DNA from: an uncultured Oscillospiraceae bacterium
GTDB taxonomy: Bacteria; Bacillota; Clostridia; Oscillospirales; Ruminococcaceae
DNA length: 64,000 nucleotides
Direction: 5' to 3'
NCBI GenBank assembly: GCA_900547455.1
Contig: URGV01000007.1
Span: 1-64,000 of the forward strand
How positions within the stretch are numbered: the first letter of the stretch is position 1; each line of letters starts with the position of its first letter. The notes beneath the pieces are model-generated. The model was not told the DNA's origin. It searched no databases and saw nothing but the letters and a program-made list of their open reading frames with translations. Made by a program: the position numbers and the translations under genes. Below are positions 50,824 to 58,809 of the stretch, one piece after another.

Positions 50824-51791
50824 GAGGCGCTTCCCCCTTTCTGTGGAGATAAAAAGTGCTCGCAGGCGATGTCAAATACCGGCGCCAGCGCGTTCATCAG
50901 CAGGACGGCAAAGACGGCGCTGAGCTCCAGCGGGCTGAAGTAGCGGAACAGCATGGTCACAATGCCGGCGCACACGCCGTAGAGGATGCGGGAAAGGCGG
51001 TATTTGGGCGAGGTGACCGGGTCGCTGACGATAAAGACAGCCACAAAAAAGAGCGAACCGGCAAACAGTTCGTACGCAATCGATTCAGCCGGGCTGACGC
51101 CGTACGGATGGCTGACGGCGGCGATTGCGGCTACCGGAAGGATGTAGGCCAGCACCGAGTACCACTTCACCACGTTTCGCGCCAGCAGATACAGCAGCGA
51201 GGCGGCGATGATGAGGGTATAGGTGGAGCCGATCGGCCCGGGGAAGTTGCCCAGCAGCAGCTCGGTCAGGTCCAGGCGGGGGATGCCGCCCAACTTGAGG
51301 GTAGCGGTCGGGCCCTGCAGGAAGGTGACGGTGCTGTCGATGGCGGTCGGCAGATGGGTCAGCGGCTGGGTATAGGAAAAGATCTGGTCGCTCCAGCAGA
51401 TGGTGGCAAAGGCGACGCCGGCAGCTGCCGGGTTAAAGATGTTGTGTCCGGTTCCGCCAAAGGGCGCCTTGCAGACCAGGATGGCAAACAGCGAAGCGGC
51501 AACCACAATCGGAAGATCGATGGCAGGGGTCATCAGCATGGGGATGATCAGACCGGTGACCACTGAACTGAGGTCGCGGGAATTGATCCGGCCGTGCAGA
51601 AGATAGCTGCACAGCCAGTCAGCCAGCAGGCAGCTGAGCACCGCGGTCGCGCCGACCAGCAGAATGCGGTAGCCGTAATAAAAACAGGCCATGAAATAAA
51701 GCGGCGCCAGCGCGATGATGACGTCCCCCATGATGGTCCGGGCGGATTCAGGGTGCCGGATATACGGCATATGGTGAAGTGATGGAGACAA
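50820..51791 (-). CDS. RnfD-like membrane protein
   Basis: A 323-residue membrane protein of the RnfD/NqrB family, with HPESARTIMGDVIIALAP near the start and KAPFGGTGHNIFNPAAAGVAF in the middle. The start is TTG at 51791 behind AAAGGAGG. Around residues 155-165 the sequence GPTATLKLGG stands where canonical RnfD has an ATP-type motif for covalent FMN on a Thr; a Thr is present but the motif is altered. Overlaps rnfE by 4 bases. rnfG, which normally follows rnfD, is missing. Confidence 0.87.
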   Translation of the reverse strand: MSPSLHHMPYIRHPESARTIMGDVIIALAPLYFMACFYYGYRILLVGATAVLSCLLADWLCSYLLHGRINSRDLSSVVTGLIIPMLMTPAIDLPIVVAASLFAILVCKAPFGGTGHNIFNPAAAGVAFATICWSDQIFSYTQPLTHLPTAIDSTVTFLQGPTATLKLGGIPRLDLTELLLGNFPGPIGSTYTLIIAASLLYLLARNVVKWYSVLAYILPVAAIAAVSHPYGVSPAESIAYELFAGSLFFVAVFIVSDPVTSPKYRLSRILYGVCAGIVTMLFRYFSPLELSAVFAVLLMNALAPVFDIACEHFLSPQKGGSAS

Positions 51792-51820
51792 CGGTAAAAG
51801 ACCTCCTTTTATCTGGCAGG

Positions 51821-52876
51821 CTATTCCTGCTCGGGGTTGAGCTGCGCCTTGGCCTGGATGATACTGTGCGCCAGATCCAGACGGGAAGGGCAGATGTAGC
51901 TGCAGCTGGCGCAGCCGATGCAGCTGGTGATGCCCAGGGAGAGGGCCTTCTGCTTGTGGCTGGTGGTGATGCAGCGGTAGAGCTTGCGGGGATTGAGTCC
52001 TGCCGGGCAGGCCTCAATGCAGCGCCCACAGCCGAGACAGCTGTAAAGCTGTTCCTGACGGTCCATATGGAAAGCCAGGATGGAGCTGGTGTTCGGGCGG
52101 ATGGTGGTGTGTTCAGGGTCGTCAATGCGCACCCCGCGCATGGCACTGCCCTCCACCAGCACAGAAGGCTGCAAAACCAGGCCGCAGCGGTCGAGCAGCT
52201 GGCCTACGGTGGTGCCGATGGTGACTTCATAGTTGCGCGGGCTGCTCACACAGTTGCCGGCAACGGTGACAAACGAGGTGGTCTGGCGGCGGCCTTCGGT
52301 GACCGCGCGGTACAGGTGCAGCAGCGAAGCGGCTCCGGCGATGAAGGTGGCCTTGTCGAAGCGGCGGAAGGCGCGGATTTCCATCGGGTAGCGTCCCTGC
52401 AACCGGCGCACCTCCACCCCGTCGATGAAGGATGGGATCTTGGTTTCCAGCGCCGACATATTTTTATAAACGGCGATGAAGCGCTCGCCCACGTCAAATG
52501 CGCTGGCCAGCCAGTTGGCGGCCCGCACAATCTCGCTGCTGCAGTGCAGCAAGGGGTTAATCTGGCTGGAGACATACGGCTCGTCGTCGATGGCGTCGAC
52601 GCAGACAGCCGAAATTTTCTGCTTGGAGGCCTGCCGGATCTTGCTGGCCAGCTCCTTGCCGTCGTGCTCGTCGATGATGCCGGCGCGCCCGGCGATGTCC
52701 GCCAGCTGATCACAGCTCAGCGGATGGGAGAGATCATACCCGTGCTCGATCGGCTTGCTCTGCAGGGTGGCGGCACTGAAAAAGGGTAAGAACGGCTGAG
52801 AGAGAGCGGGCTCTTTTTCCTGTTCGAGGTAGATGCCGTTAAAAGAACCGGTGGTCAGCCACTGAAATAAGGACAT
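51821..52876 (-). CDS. RnfC-like iron-sulfur protein, shortened
   Basis: A 351-residue relative of RnfC (usually about 430-450). Two 4Fe-4S motifs are complete (Cys280, 283, 286, 290 and Cys319, 322, 325, 329), and the SLBB-type region (NYEVTIGTTVGQLLD) is present. The N-terminal lipoyl-like domain and the GGxGFP-type loop for FMN/NADH are missing: AGIIDEHDGKE stands at the corresponding place. The protein could still pass electrons but may not oxidise NADH. First gene of the operon. Confidence 0.83.
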   Translation of the reverse strand: MSLFQWLTTGSFNGIYLEQEKEPALSQPFLPFFSAATLQSKPIEHGYDLSHPLSCDQLADIAGRAGIIDEHDGKELASKIRQASKQKISAVCVDAIDDEPYVSSQINPLLHCSSEIVRAANWLASAFDVGERFIAVYKNMSALETKIPSFIDGVEVRRLQGRYPMEIRAFRRFDKATFIAGAASLLHLYRAVTEGRRQTTSFVTVAGNCVSSPRNYEVTIGTTVGQLLDRCGLVLQPSVLVEGSAMRGVRIDDPEHTTIRPNTSSILAFHMDRQEQLYSCLGCGRCIEACPAGLNPRKLYRCITTSHKQKALSLGITSCIGCASCSYICPSRLDLAHSIIQAKAQLNPEQE

Positions 52877-52933
52877 GAAAGAAAAAGCTCCTTTCTGGTT
52901 GACTGAAAAAGTAGAAAAAAAGAGGATTCTTTA

Positions 52934-53260
52934 AAAATAAAGTTTTCGTCCACCTTTTTAAAAGGTGGCGGGTGTCCATTTGTAAGAGAAAAAGAGACCT
53001 GGAAACGAACGCTTCGAACTGGACATCCAAACCTTCCGGTGGAAGGTTTGGATGAGCGAAGGCAGAAACGATAGAGGCTTGGGAACTTTTTCTCTTACAA
53101 AAAGTTCCCCAATCGGCAAGAGAACTTTCTCTTGCCGATTTTCCCTTCAAAAGGCGCTTGAACGATAAGGCGTTTCGAGCTCTGCGGAGCTCGACCAGCA
53201 GGCGCTGCCCGCTGGACACCTGCAGCCTTTTGAAAAAGGCTGGCGAAAACTTTTGATTTA
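52934..53260. repeat. multi-hairpin structured element, copy 2, with inverted ends
   Basis: The outer ends are inverted copies: left AAGTTTTCGTCCACCTTTTT and, on the other strand, right AAGTTTTCGCCAGCCTTTTT, each followed inward by GGTGTCC. Inside, on the plus strand: CATCCAAACCTTCC stem (53024-53054), GGGAACTTTTT stem around loop CTCTTAC (53081-53109), AATCGGCAAGAGAA stem (53111-53140), linker AAAGGCGC-TGA-CGATAA, CGAGCTC/GAGCTCG around TGCG (53176-53193), CCAGC...GCTGG around GCT (53195-53215), and CAGCCTTTT/AAAAGGCTG (53223-53242). The right end runs into the rpe stop codon. No protein is encoded. Confidence 0.78.
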
Positions 53261-53902
53261 TTTTACCAGCGTCTGAATCGCTGCGGCGTAGTCCTCTTTC
53301 GAGAAAAGATAGGAACCGGCAACCAGCACGTTCGCGCCAGCCTCCCGGCAGACCTTCGCGGTCTCGGCGTTGACGCCGCCGTCCACCTGCAGGTCGATCT
53401 CCCGGCCGCTCTCGGTGATCCACTGGCGGATGGCCGAGACCTTGGGCATCATATCATTCATAAATTTCTGCCCGCCAAAGCCCGGTTCGACGGTCATGAC
53501 CAGCACCATCTCCACCTTGTTTAAAAAGGGCTTGACCGCCTCGGCGGGGGTGCCGGGCTTGACCGAGATGCCGGCCTTGCAGCCGAGCTCATGGATGCGG
53601 TCGATGGTGGCGTCGGGGTCGCTGTCCGACTCGAGGTGGAAGGTGATGATGTCTGCGCCGGCCTTGGCAAAGTCCCCGGCGTAGCGCAGCGGGTCGCTGA
53701 TCATCAGGTGGACGTCAAAGACGCCGTCAAAGTCCTTGCGGATGCACTTCATCACCGGGGCGCCAAACGAGATGTTGGGGACAAAGTGTCCGTCCATGAC
53801 GTCGATGTGCAGCCACGGCGCGCCGGCCTGCTGCATCTTTTGCGCCTCCTGTCCCAGGTGGGCAAAATCGGCGGAGAGGATGGATGGGGAAATTTTTATC
53901 AT
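53258..53902 (-). CDS. rpe: ribulose-phosphate 3-epimerase
   Basis: A 214-residue TIM-barrel enzyme of the pentose phosphate pathway interconverting ribulose 5-phosphate and xylulose 5-phosphate. Signatures: SPSILSADFAHL, the metal-binding HIDVMDGHFVPN, VHLMI, MTVEPGFGGQKF and DGGVN. Start MIKISPSIL follows AAAGG. Its stop codon coincides with the end of the structured repeat. Monocistronic by position. Confidence 0.97.
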   Translation of the reverse strand: MIKISPSILSADFAHLGQEAQKMQQAGAPWLHIDVMDGHFVPNISFGAPVMKCIRKDFDGVFDVHLMISDPLRYAGDFAKAGADIITFHLESDSDPDATIDRIHELGCKAGISVKPGTPAEAVKPFLNKVEMVLVMTVEPGFGGQKFMNDMMPKVSAIRQWITESGREIDLQVDGGVNAETAKVCREAGANVLVAGSYLFSKEDYAAAIQTLVK

Positions 53903-54034
53903 AAAAGGCACGACCTTTCTAAAAACGCTTTTGCCCGAAGGGAATGGCCCGCTGGGCAAACTAATTCCATTTTATTTTAAACCACCTGTCAAAAAAGGTC
54001 AATCTTTTATGGGTGCTTGAGCAGGGGCAAAGGG

Positions 54035-54114
54035 TGTAAATTTTAGGAATGTTTACATTCTTTTGTTCTTTTTTGGCGCTGCCATTTTACAGCGGGGCGA
54101 TTTTGTGGTAGGAT
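54035..54114 (+). promoter_or_regulatory. promoter and upstream inverted repeat of the aldo/keto reductase gene
   Basis: TTTACA (54086-54091) and TAGGAT (54109-54114) are 17 bases apart. TGTAAA (54035-54040) and TTTACA (54052-54057) form an inverted repeat about 30 bases upstream, a possible activator site. Confidence 0.45.
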
Positions 54115-54178
54115 AAAGGTGCGGGATCTCCGTCAGTGGGGCGGGGGTCACTTTTTAAGAAGCAAGGAGCGAATGAGT

Positions 54179-55342
54179 ATGATCGACCGCAAGATGATTC
54201 CAACACTGGGTGCAGAGATCTCCCGACTGGGTTACGGGGGCATGCGTTTTCCCAAAAACGGCGACGACGTCGACTTTGACGCAGCGGTAGAACTGCTGCA
54301 CAAGGCTTATGAGATGGGCATCAACTACTTCGATACCGCGATGGTCTATCATAAGGGCGAATCCGAGAAAATTTTTGGCAAGGCTTTTGAAAACTACGAC
54401 CGCAGTACCTTCTACATTGCCGACAAGATGAGCATCTGGGTCTGCGAGGATGAGGAGGACATGAAGCGCCGGTTTGAGAACCAGCTGAAAACCCTCAAAA
54501 CCGACTATATCGACTTCTATCTGGTACATAGCCTCAACCGCAACCACTATAAAAAGGTAAAGGATTTCCACTGCGTGGAATTTTTGCAGGAGATGAAGCG
54601 TCAGGGCAAGATCAAGCACCTGGGCTTCTCCTTCCACGACACCTATCAGGTCTTCACCCAGATCCTCAACGACTACGACTGGGACTTTGTCCAGATTCAG
54701 CTGAACTATCTCGACTGGCAGAACCAGGGCGCCGAGCAGCTCTACCGCGAGCTGGAAAAGCGCAACCTGCCGGTAATGGTTATGGAGCCGGTGCGCGGCG
54801 GCTATCTTGCCACCATCGATGAGCAGCGCGCCAAACCGTTTTTGGAGATGGAGCCAAATCGCTCGATTGCAAGCTGGGCGGTTCGCTGGGTTGCCTCGCT
54901 GCCGCAGGTCGCTGTTGTGCTCAGCGGCATGAGCGACGAGCAGCAGCTTGAGGACAACGTCGCCACCATGACCAACTTTGAGCCGATGAACGAGCAGGAG
55001 CTGCAGGCGGTCGCCAAGGTGGTCGAGGAAATTCGCAAGGTCAACGAGATCCCTTGCACCGGCTGCCGGTACTGCATGGACTGCCCGATGGGCGTCGACA
55101 TCCCGGAAATTTTCGCCATCTACTCCCGTTACAAGATCTTCGAGAAGGAGAAATCCTTTGTCGATGATTACAAGGCGGTTGTGGAGCACGGCAACGGCGC
55201 CGAGCACTGCGTGCGCTGCATGGCCTGCACCACCAAGTGCCCGCAGATGATCGCCATCCCGGACAAGCTCGAGATGATCGCCAAACTCTATGAGGAGAAA
55301 AAGGCAAAGGTCGAGGCGGAAGCAGCTGCCGCGGCAAAATAA
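54179..55342 (+). CDS. aldo/keto reductase with C-terminal ferredoxin-like domain
   Basis: A 387-residue protein: an aldo/keto reductase barrel (LGYGGMRFP, NYFDTAMVYHKGESE with the catalytic Asp/Tyr pair, and LGFSFHD) followed by two Cys clusters (CTGCRYCMDCPMGVDIP and CVRCMACTTKCP) typical of the iron-sulfur class found in anaerobes. Of two nearby ATG codons the second, at 54179, has the better spacing from AAGGAG. The substrate is unknown; electrons may come from ferredoxin rather than NADPH. Confidence 0.93.
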   Translation: MIDRKMIPTLGAEISRLGYGGMRFPKNGDDVDFDAAVELLHKAYEMGINYFDTAMVYHKGESEKIFGKAFENYDRSTFYIADKMSIWVCEDEEDMKRRFENQLKTLKTDYIDFYLVHSLNRNHYKKVKDFHCVEFLQEMKRQGKIKHLGFSFHDTYQVFTQILNDYDWDFVQIQLNYLDWQNQGAEQLYRELEKRNLPVMVMEPVRGGYLATIDEQRAKPFLEMEPNRSIASWAVRWVASLPQVAVVLSGMSDEQQLEDNVATMTNFEPMNEQELQAVAKVVEEIRKVNEIPCTGCRYCMDCPMGVDIPEIFAIYSRYKIFEKEKSFVDDYKAVVEHGNGAEHCVRCMACTTKCPQMIAIPDKLEMIAKLYEEKKAKVEAEAAAAAK

Positions 55343-55353
55343 CAATCAAAGAT

Positions 55354-55387
55354 AAAAAGGCGGCCCCACAGGGGACCGCCTTTTTTT
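55354..55387. terminator. bidirectional terminator
   Basis: AAAAAGGCGG and CCGCCTTTTTTT arms with CCCC/GGGG inside; T-runs on both strands separate two convergent units. Confidence 0.9.
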
Positions 55388-55393
55388 GTCGGG

Positions 55394-55594
55394 TCAGTCA
55401 AAAAGAAAGATTTCCTCAATCGGTGCCTCGACTGCCCGGGAAATATCCACCGCCAGTTTGAGGGAGGGATTGTACTTCCCGGCTTCCAGCCGCATGATGG
55501 TTTCCCGCCTTACCCCCACCAGCTCCCCAAGCTGCTCCTGGGTGAGGCCTTTGAGTTGGCGGTATTTTTTAAGCTCACAGCGAAATGTCCCCAT
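55394..55594 (-). CDS. XRE family transcriptional regulator, minimal HTH
   Basis: A 66-residue protein that is essentially a single helix-turn-helix (LTQEQLGELVGVRRETIMRLEAG), of the group that often accompanies a small membrane protein in Firmicutes. It follows that partner by 3 bases. A long-spaced inverted repeat at the operon promoter may be its target. Confidence 0.9.
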   Translation of the reverse strand: MGTFRCELKKYRQLKGLTQEQLGELVGVRRETIMRLEAGKYNPSLKLAVDISRAVEAPIEEIFLFD

Positions 55595-55597
55595 CCC

Positions 55598-56182
55598 TTA
55601 GTCCTCCAACTGGTCGTAGCGGTACAGCAGGTAGGGCTGCAAAAAGCTGGTGGCGGCCAGGCTCAGTCCCAGCATGGCCATCAAAAAGGAGCGGGAAAGG
55701 AGCGGGTCATCGATGTAGCAGGCAAAGATGGCGGACAGCGAGATAAGGGAGAGGCCCAGCTGGCAGGCGGCGGAGCAGGCGCGCTGCTGGTTGAGGATGA
55801 AACGCTCGTCCCGCAGCGTATTGGAAAGTTTGCCCTCATAGAAAAAGCCGAAAAATCCAAAGAACCAGAAGAACAAAAACAGAAAGCCTTCTCCGGTAAA
55901 AAAGCCCAGAATCCCCAGCAGGCCGAGCAGCCCCAGCCAGCCAAGGCGTGGGTTTATGCGGCGGGTGCGGGTGTTTTGTTCCGGGGACTGTTCAGCTGCG
56001 GAGTGGGGAGACAGAAAAAAGTGGATGCGGTAGAGAAGCAGGAAGAGGAAGGTCAGGATCAGAATAGTTTCCCGAATGGGCAGGTTGCGCCCGGTCAAAA
56101 AGTAGATGAGCAGGGCAGCGGCGACGGCAACGGCAACGCCATAAAACACAATCAGAATGCGCGGAAAGGTGAGACGGCGCAT
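55598..56182 (-). CDS. DUF3796-like multi-pass membrane protein
   Basis: A 194-residue hydrophobic protein with about five to six membrane segments and a Gly/Leu/Phe-rich stretch (LGLLGLLGILGFF) near residues 83-96 that resembles DUF3796. AAGGAGG precedes the ATG. First gene of the pair with the XRE regulator. Role unknown; such pairs are often controlled by envelope signals. Confidence 0.72.
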   Translation of the reverse strand: MRRLTFPRILIVFYGVAVAVAAALLIYFLTGRNLPIRETILILTFLFLLLYRIHFFLSPHSAAEQSPEQNTRTRRINPRLGWLGLLGLLGILGFFTGEGFLFLFFWFFGFFGFFYEGKLSNTLRDERFILNQQRACSAACQLGLSLISLSAIFACYIDDPLLSRSFLMAMLGLSLAATSFLQPYLLYRYDQLED

Positions 56183-56200
56183 AAGATATCCTCCTTCATA

Positions 56201-56260
56201 AAAAGTGATCTATTTATCTCTTGATAGGACAAATATATCACTTTTACGAAGAAAAATCAA
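56201..56260 (-). promoter_or_regulatory. promoter and operator of the DUF3796/XRE operon
   Basis: Minus-strand TTGATT (56255-56260) and TATATT (56232-56237) with a 17-base spacer. AAAAGTGAT (56201-56209) and ATCACTTTT (56237-56245) form an inverted repeat 27 bases apart, one arm over the -10 region, suggesting a repressor that binds two sites. Confidence 0.65.
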
Positions 56261-56285
56261 GTGCCTTTTACAGGGGAGAAGAAAA

Positions 56286-56325
56286 GGGGAGGGGGAGGCA
56301 ACGTTTCGGTTGCCTCCCCCTCCCC
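56286..56325 (-). terminator. terminator of the hsp20 operon
   Basis: A perfect stem with 17-base arms (beginning GGGGAGGGGGAGG) around a 6-base loop is followed by TTTTC on the minus strand. Confidence 0.85.
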
Positions 56326-56376
56326 TCAGGTGGGAAATATCAAGACACATCGATAAAAGGAATGTCGGAAAAAGAA

Positions 56377-56820
56377 TTATTCGATCGCGATATACTTATT
56401 CTGCTCGATCTGCTGAACGTCCTTCTTCGGAACGCTGATCTTCAGGATGCCGTCCTCAAATTTGGCCTGAATATCCTGCTGGGTCAGCTGGCTGCCGACA
56501 TAGAAGGTGCGGTTCATGCTGCCGGCGTAGCGCTCGCGGCGGATATATTTGCCGTCCTTGTTCTCCTCGTTTTTGTCAAGGCCCTTGGATGCGCTGATGC
56601 TCAGGTAGCCGTTGTCCAGCTGGATGGTGATTTCATCCTTCTTGAAGCCCGGCAGGTCAATGTCCAGCTCGTAGCTGTCTTCGGTCTCGCGGACGTCGGT
56701 CTTCATCATGTTCTGGCTGTGCTTACCGTACAGCGGTCTCATCATGCGGTCAAATTCCTTGTCAAAATCAAAGTCGAACATATCGTCAAACAGGTTGTCT
56801 CTAAAGATGCTAGGTAACAT
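56377..56820 (-). CDS. hsp20: Hsp20 family small heat-shock protein
   Basis: A 147-residue alpha-crystallin-type chaperone. The crystallin domain spans about residues 40-135 (YELDIDLPGFKKDEITIQL, YLSISASKG, FEDGILKISVPKK). Nearly identical in plan to the next upstream gene, so a recent tandem duplication. Both are likely transcribed from the single CIRCE-controlled promoter at 57.5 kb. Holds unfolded proteins without ATP. Confidence 0.95.
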   Translation of the reverse strand: MLPSIFRDNLFDDMFDFDFDKEFDRMMRPLYGKHSQNMMKTDVRETEDSYELDIDLPGFKKDEITIQLDNGYLSISASKGLDKNEENKDGKYIRRERYAGSMNRTFYVGSQLTQQDIQAKFEDGILKISVPKKDVQQIEQNKYIAIE

Positions 56821-56888
56821 AAGTCATTCCTCCAAATCAAAATTTACATTTATCTTATGCAATGGCGCACCGGATGATGCGCGGTCAG

Positions 56889-57335
56889 TTATTCGATTGC
56901 GATGTGGTTGTTCTGGGCAACCTGCTGAACGTCCTTTTTCGGAACGCTGATCTTCAAGATGCCGTCCTCGAATTTAGCCTTGATATCCTGCTGGGTCAGG
57001 TTGTCGCCGACATAGAAGCTGCGGCTCATCGCACCGGCGTAACGCTCGCGGCGGATATACTTGCTGTTTTTCTTCTCCTCATCCTTGTCAAGGCCCTTGG
57101 CAGCGCTGATGCTCAGGTAACCGTTGTCCAGCTGGACGTTGATTTCGTCTTTCTTGAAGCCCGGCAGGTCGATGTCCAGCTCGTAGCTGTTGTCGGTCTC
57201 GCGAACATCGGTCTTCATCATGTTGCGGCTGTGCTTGCCGTACAATTCGCGGTTCATTCTGTTGAGCGCTTTATCAAAATTGAAGTTATCAAAATCATCG
57301 AACAAATTTTCACCAAAGATGCTAGGCAGTAACAT
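56889..57335 (-). CDS. hsp20: Hsp20 family small heat-shock protein
   Basis: A 148-residue paralogue of the downstream hsp20. Conserved parts are YELDIDLPGFKKDEINVQL and FEDGILKISVPKKDVQQ; most differences lie in the N-terminal arm and the C-terminal tail, where oligomer size is set in this family. First gene after the CIRCE promoter, preceded by a leader of about 150 bases. Confidence 0.95.
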   Translation of the reverse strand: MLLPSIFGENLFDDFDNFNFDKALNRMNRELYGKHSRNMMKTDVRETDNSYELDIDLPGFKKDEINVQLDNGYLSISAAKGLDKDEEKKNSKYIRRERYAGAMSRSFYVGDNLTQQDIKAKFEDGILKISVPKKDVQQVAQNNHIAIE

Positions 57336-57490
57336 AAATCATTCCTCCATTTTAATCCATTGTTTTATGTTCCTTAGAACACGGAGCGGATCTCATCAGG
57401 GTGCAGGCTCCAATCGTTCGAATGGAACCTCCTGCAGGCGGCTCTTTGGAACCGGCGCCCCTGGAGGTCTTTTTCTTTTGTTCTGACTAC

Positions 57491-57533
57491 AGTATAGCTC
57501 GGAAAATTAGCACTGTCAAGAGGTAAGTGCTAA
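57491..57533 (-). promoter_or_regulatory. CIRCE operator and promoter of the hsp20 pair
   Basis: On the minus strand TTGACA (57514-57519) and TATACT (57491-57496) have a 17-base spacer. TTAGCACT and AGTGCTAA (57507-57533) form the CIRCE inverted repeat with its usual 9-base centre and one changed base in each 9-base arm. The HrcA repressor would bind here and block the -35 box. Confidence 0.88.
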
Positions 57534-57604
57534 AATTCATAAACCGAATACAAAGATAACATTTTGTTCAATAATTTAACATTTTATAACATCTACGGAC
57601 AGAA

Positions 57605-57634
57605 AAAAAGTCCATCCCCTGCGGGATGGACTTT
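57605..57634 (-). terminator. terminator of the ECF S-component operon
   Basis: AAAGTCCATCCC pairs with GGGATGGACTTT, with T7 on the minus strand. Confidence 0.9.
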
Positions 57635-57649
57635 GGGGAAAAGGCACTT

Positions 57650-58192
57650 TTAGCGAATCAACCTGGCCCGGCGCAGGGCGGCGACAATTGCAGGGACGAT
57701 AATCAGCTGCAGGATGATGGCCGGGATGGCGTTGAGAAGCGCCTGGGTGATAAAAATCTGGAAGGTAAAGGTGCCGCCCGACAGGCCCATCAGGATGACT
57801 TGGGCGATGCCCCAGACGATGCGGCCGGCGATCATCGCGGCGATCAGGCTCAGATAGATGCCCTTGAGGTTCTGCTGCAGCCGGCCATACAGCAGGCCGC
57901 AGACCAGGCCGTAGGTGCCCATCTCAAAGGCCATGGCGATGCCGGTGGGGAACAGCGGCGGCATCTGAAACAGCAGAAAGCGCAGCGGCGGCAGGATCAG
58001 ACCCACCAGCGCGCCGTAGGGCCCGCCGCAGATAAATCCGCACAGCATGACTGGGAAGTGCATGGGGCTGATCATGTTGCCGATCTCCGGGATCTGGCCT
58101 GTCAAAAAGGGCAGCACCAGGCCCAGCGCAAGGAAGAAGGCGGAGAGCACCAGCTTTTTGGTGTTGGAAAATGCGGGTGGATTGCTTGTCAT
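57650..58192 (-). CDS. ECF transporter S component
   Basis: A 180-residue membrane protein with about six helices. The N-terminal KKLVLSAFFLALGLVLP and the MHFPVMLCGFICGGPYGALVG loop are typical of substrate-binding subunits of energy-coupling-factor vitamin transporters. The shared EcfA/EcfT energising module is not in this window. The vitamin cannot be told from sequence; no riboswitch is visible upstream. Co-transcribed with maa and the methyltransferase gene. Confidence 0.85.
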   Translation of the reverse strand: MTSNPPAFSNTKKLVLSAFFLALGLVLPFLTGQIPEIGNMISPMHFPVMLCGFICGGPYGALVGLILPPLRFLLFQMPPLFPTGIAMAFEMGTYGLVCGLLYGRLQQNLKGIYLSLIAAMIAGRIVWGIAQVILMGLSGGTFTFQIFITQALLNAIPAIILQLIIVPAIVAALRRARLIR

Positions 58193-58204
58193 GGGAAAAC
58201 CTCC

Positions 58205-58792
58205 TTAGTTGTGTTCGGAAAAATCCAGCTTGTCCGACGGGGAAATGGGGCGCAGCACCCGGCAGGGGTTGCCGGCGGCAACACAGTTGGCGGGGATATC
58301 TTTGGTCACCACGCTGCCTGCGCCGATGACGCAGTTGTCCCCGATGGTCACGCCGGGCAGCACGGTGCAGCCGCCGCCGAACCAGACGTTGCTGCCGACG
58401 GTGATGGGGCGGGCAAACTCGGTGCCGGTGCGCCGCTGTTCCGGGTCGATGGGGTGGCAGGCGGTGTAAAAGCCGCAGTTTGGTCCGATCAGCACGTCCT
58501 CCCCAAAGGTGACCGGTGCGCAGTCCAGGATAACACAGTTGTGGTTGATGTAAAGTCCGCGTCCCGCGCGGATGTTGCAGCCGTAGTCGCACCAGAGATT
58601 TGGCTCGATGTGGATTTTTTCGTCCGCCTGTACCAACAGCGAGCGCAGCAGCGCCTGCTGCTTGTCCCGCTGGGAGGGCGGGGTCTGGTTAAAGGCAAAG
58701 CAAAGCTCCTTGCAGCGCCTGCGTGCCTGCATCAGTTCCGGGTCGCCTGCATTGTAGGGCAGGCCCTGAATCATCTTTTCTCGTTCTGTCAT
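58205..58792 (-). CDS. maa: maltose O-acetyltransferase-like sugar acetyltransferase
   Basis: A 195-residue left-handed beta-helix acetyltransferase: N-terminal Mac domain (EKMIQGLPYNAGDPEL), then hexapeptide repeats with NCGFYTACHPID and the NVWFGGGCTVLPGVTIGDN stretch. It transfers acetyl from acetyl-CoA to maltose, glucose or galactosides. Starts behind AGGAGGG. The true sugar is unknown. Confidence 0.92.
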   Translation of the reverse strand: MTEREKMIQGLPYNAGDPELMQARRRCKELCFAFNQTPPSQRDKQQALLRSLLVQADEKIHIEPNLWCDYGCNIRAGRGLYINHNCVILDCAPVTFGEDVLIGPNCGFYTACHPIDPEQRRTGTEFARPITVGSNVWFGGGCTVLPGVTIGDNCVIGAGSVVTKDIPANCVAAGNPCRVLRPISPSDKLDFSEHN

Positions 58793-58809
58793 GGCAGTTC
58801 CCTCCTGCT

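Noticed and set aside
52839..53423. A 194-codon minus-strand frame across the structured element
   Set aside because: It is not conserved between the two copies of the element, and it overlaps rpe in another frame.
57400..57480. tRNA-like GTTCGAAT sequence
   Set aside because: No acceptor stem, anticodon arm or cloverleaf can be formed around it; it lies in the hsp20 leader.
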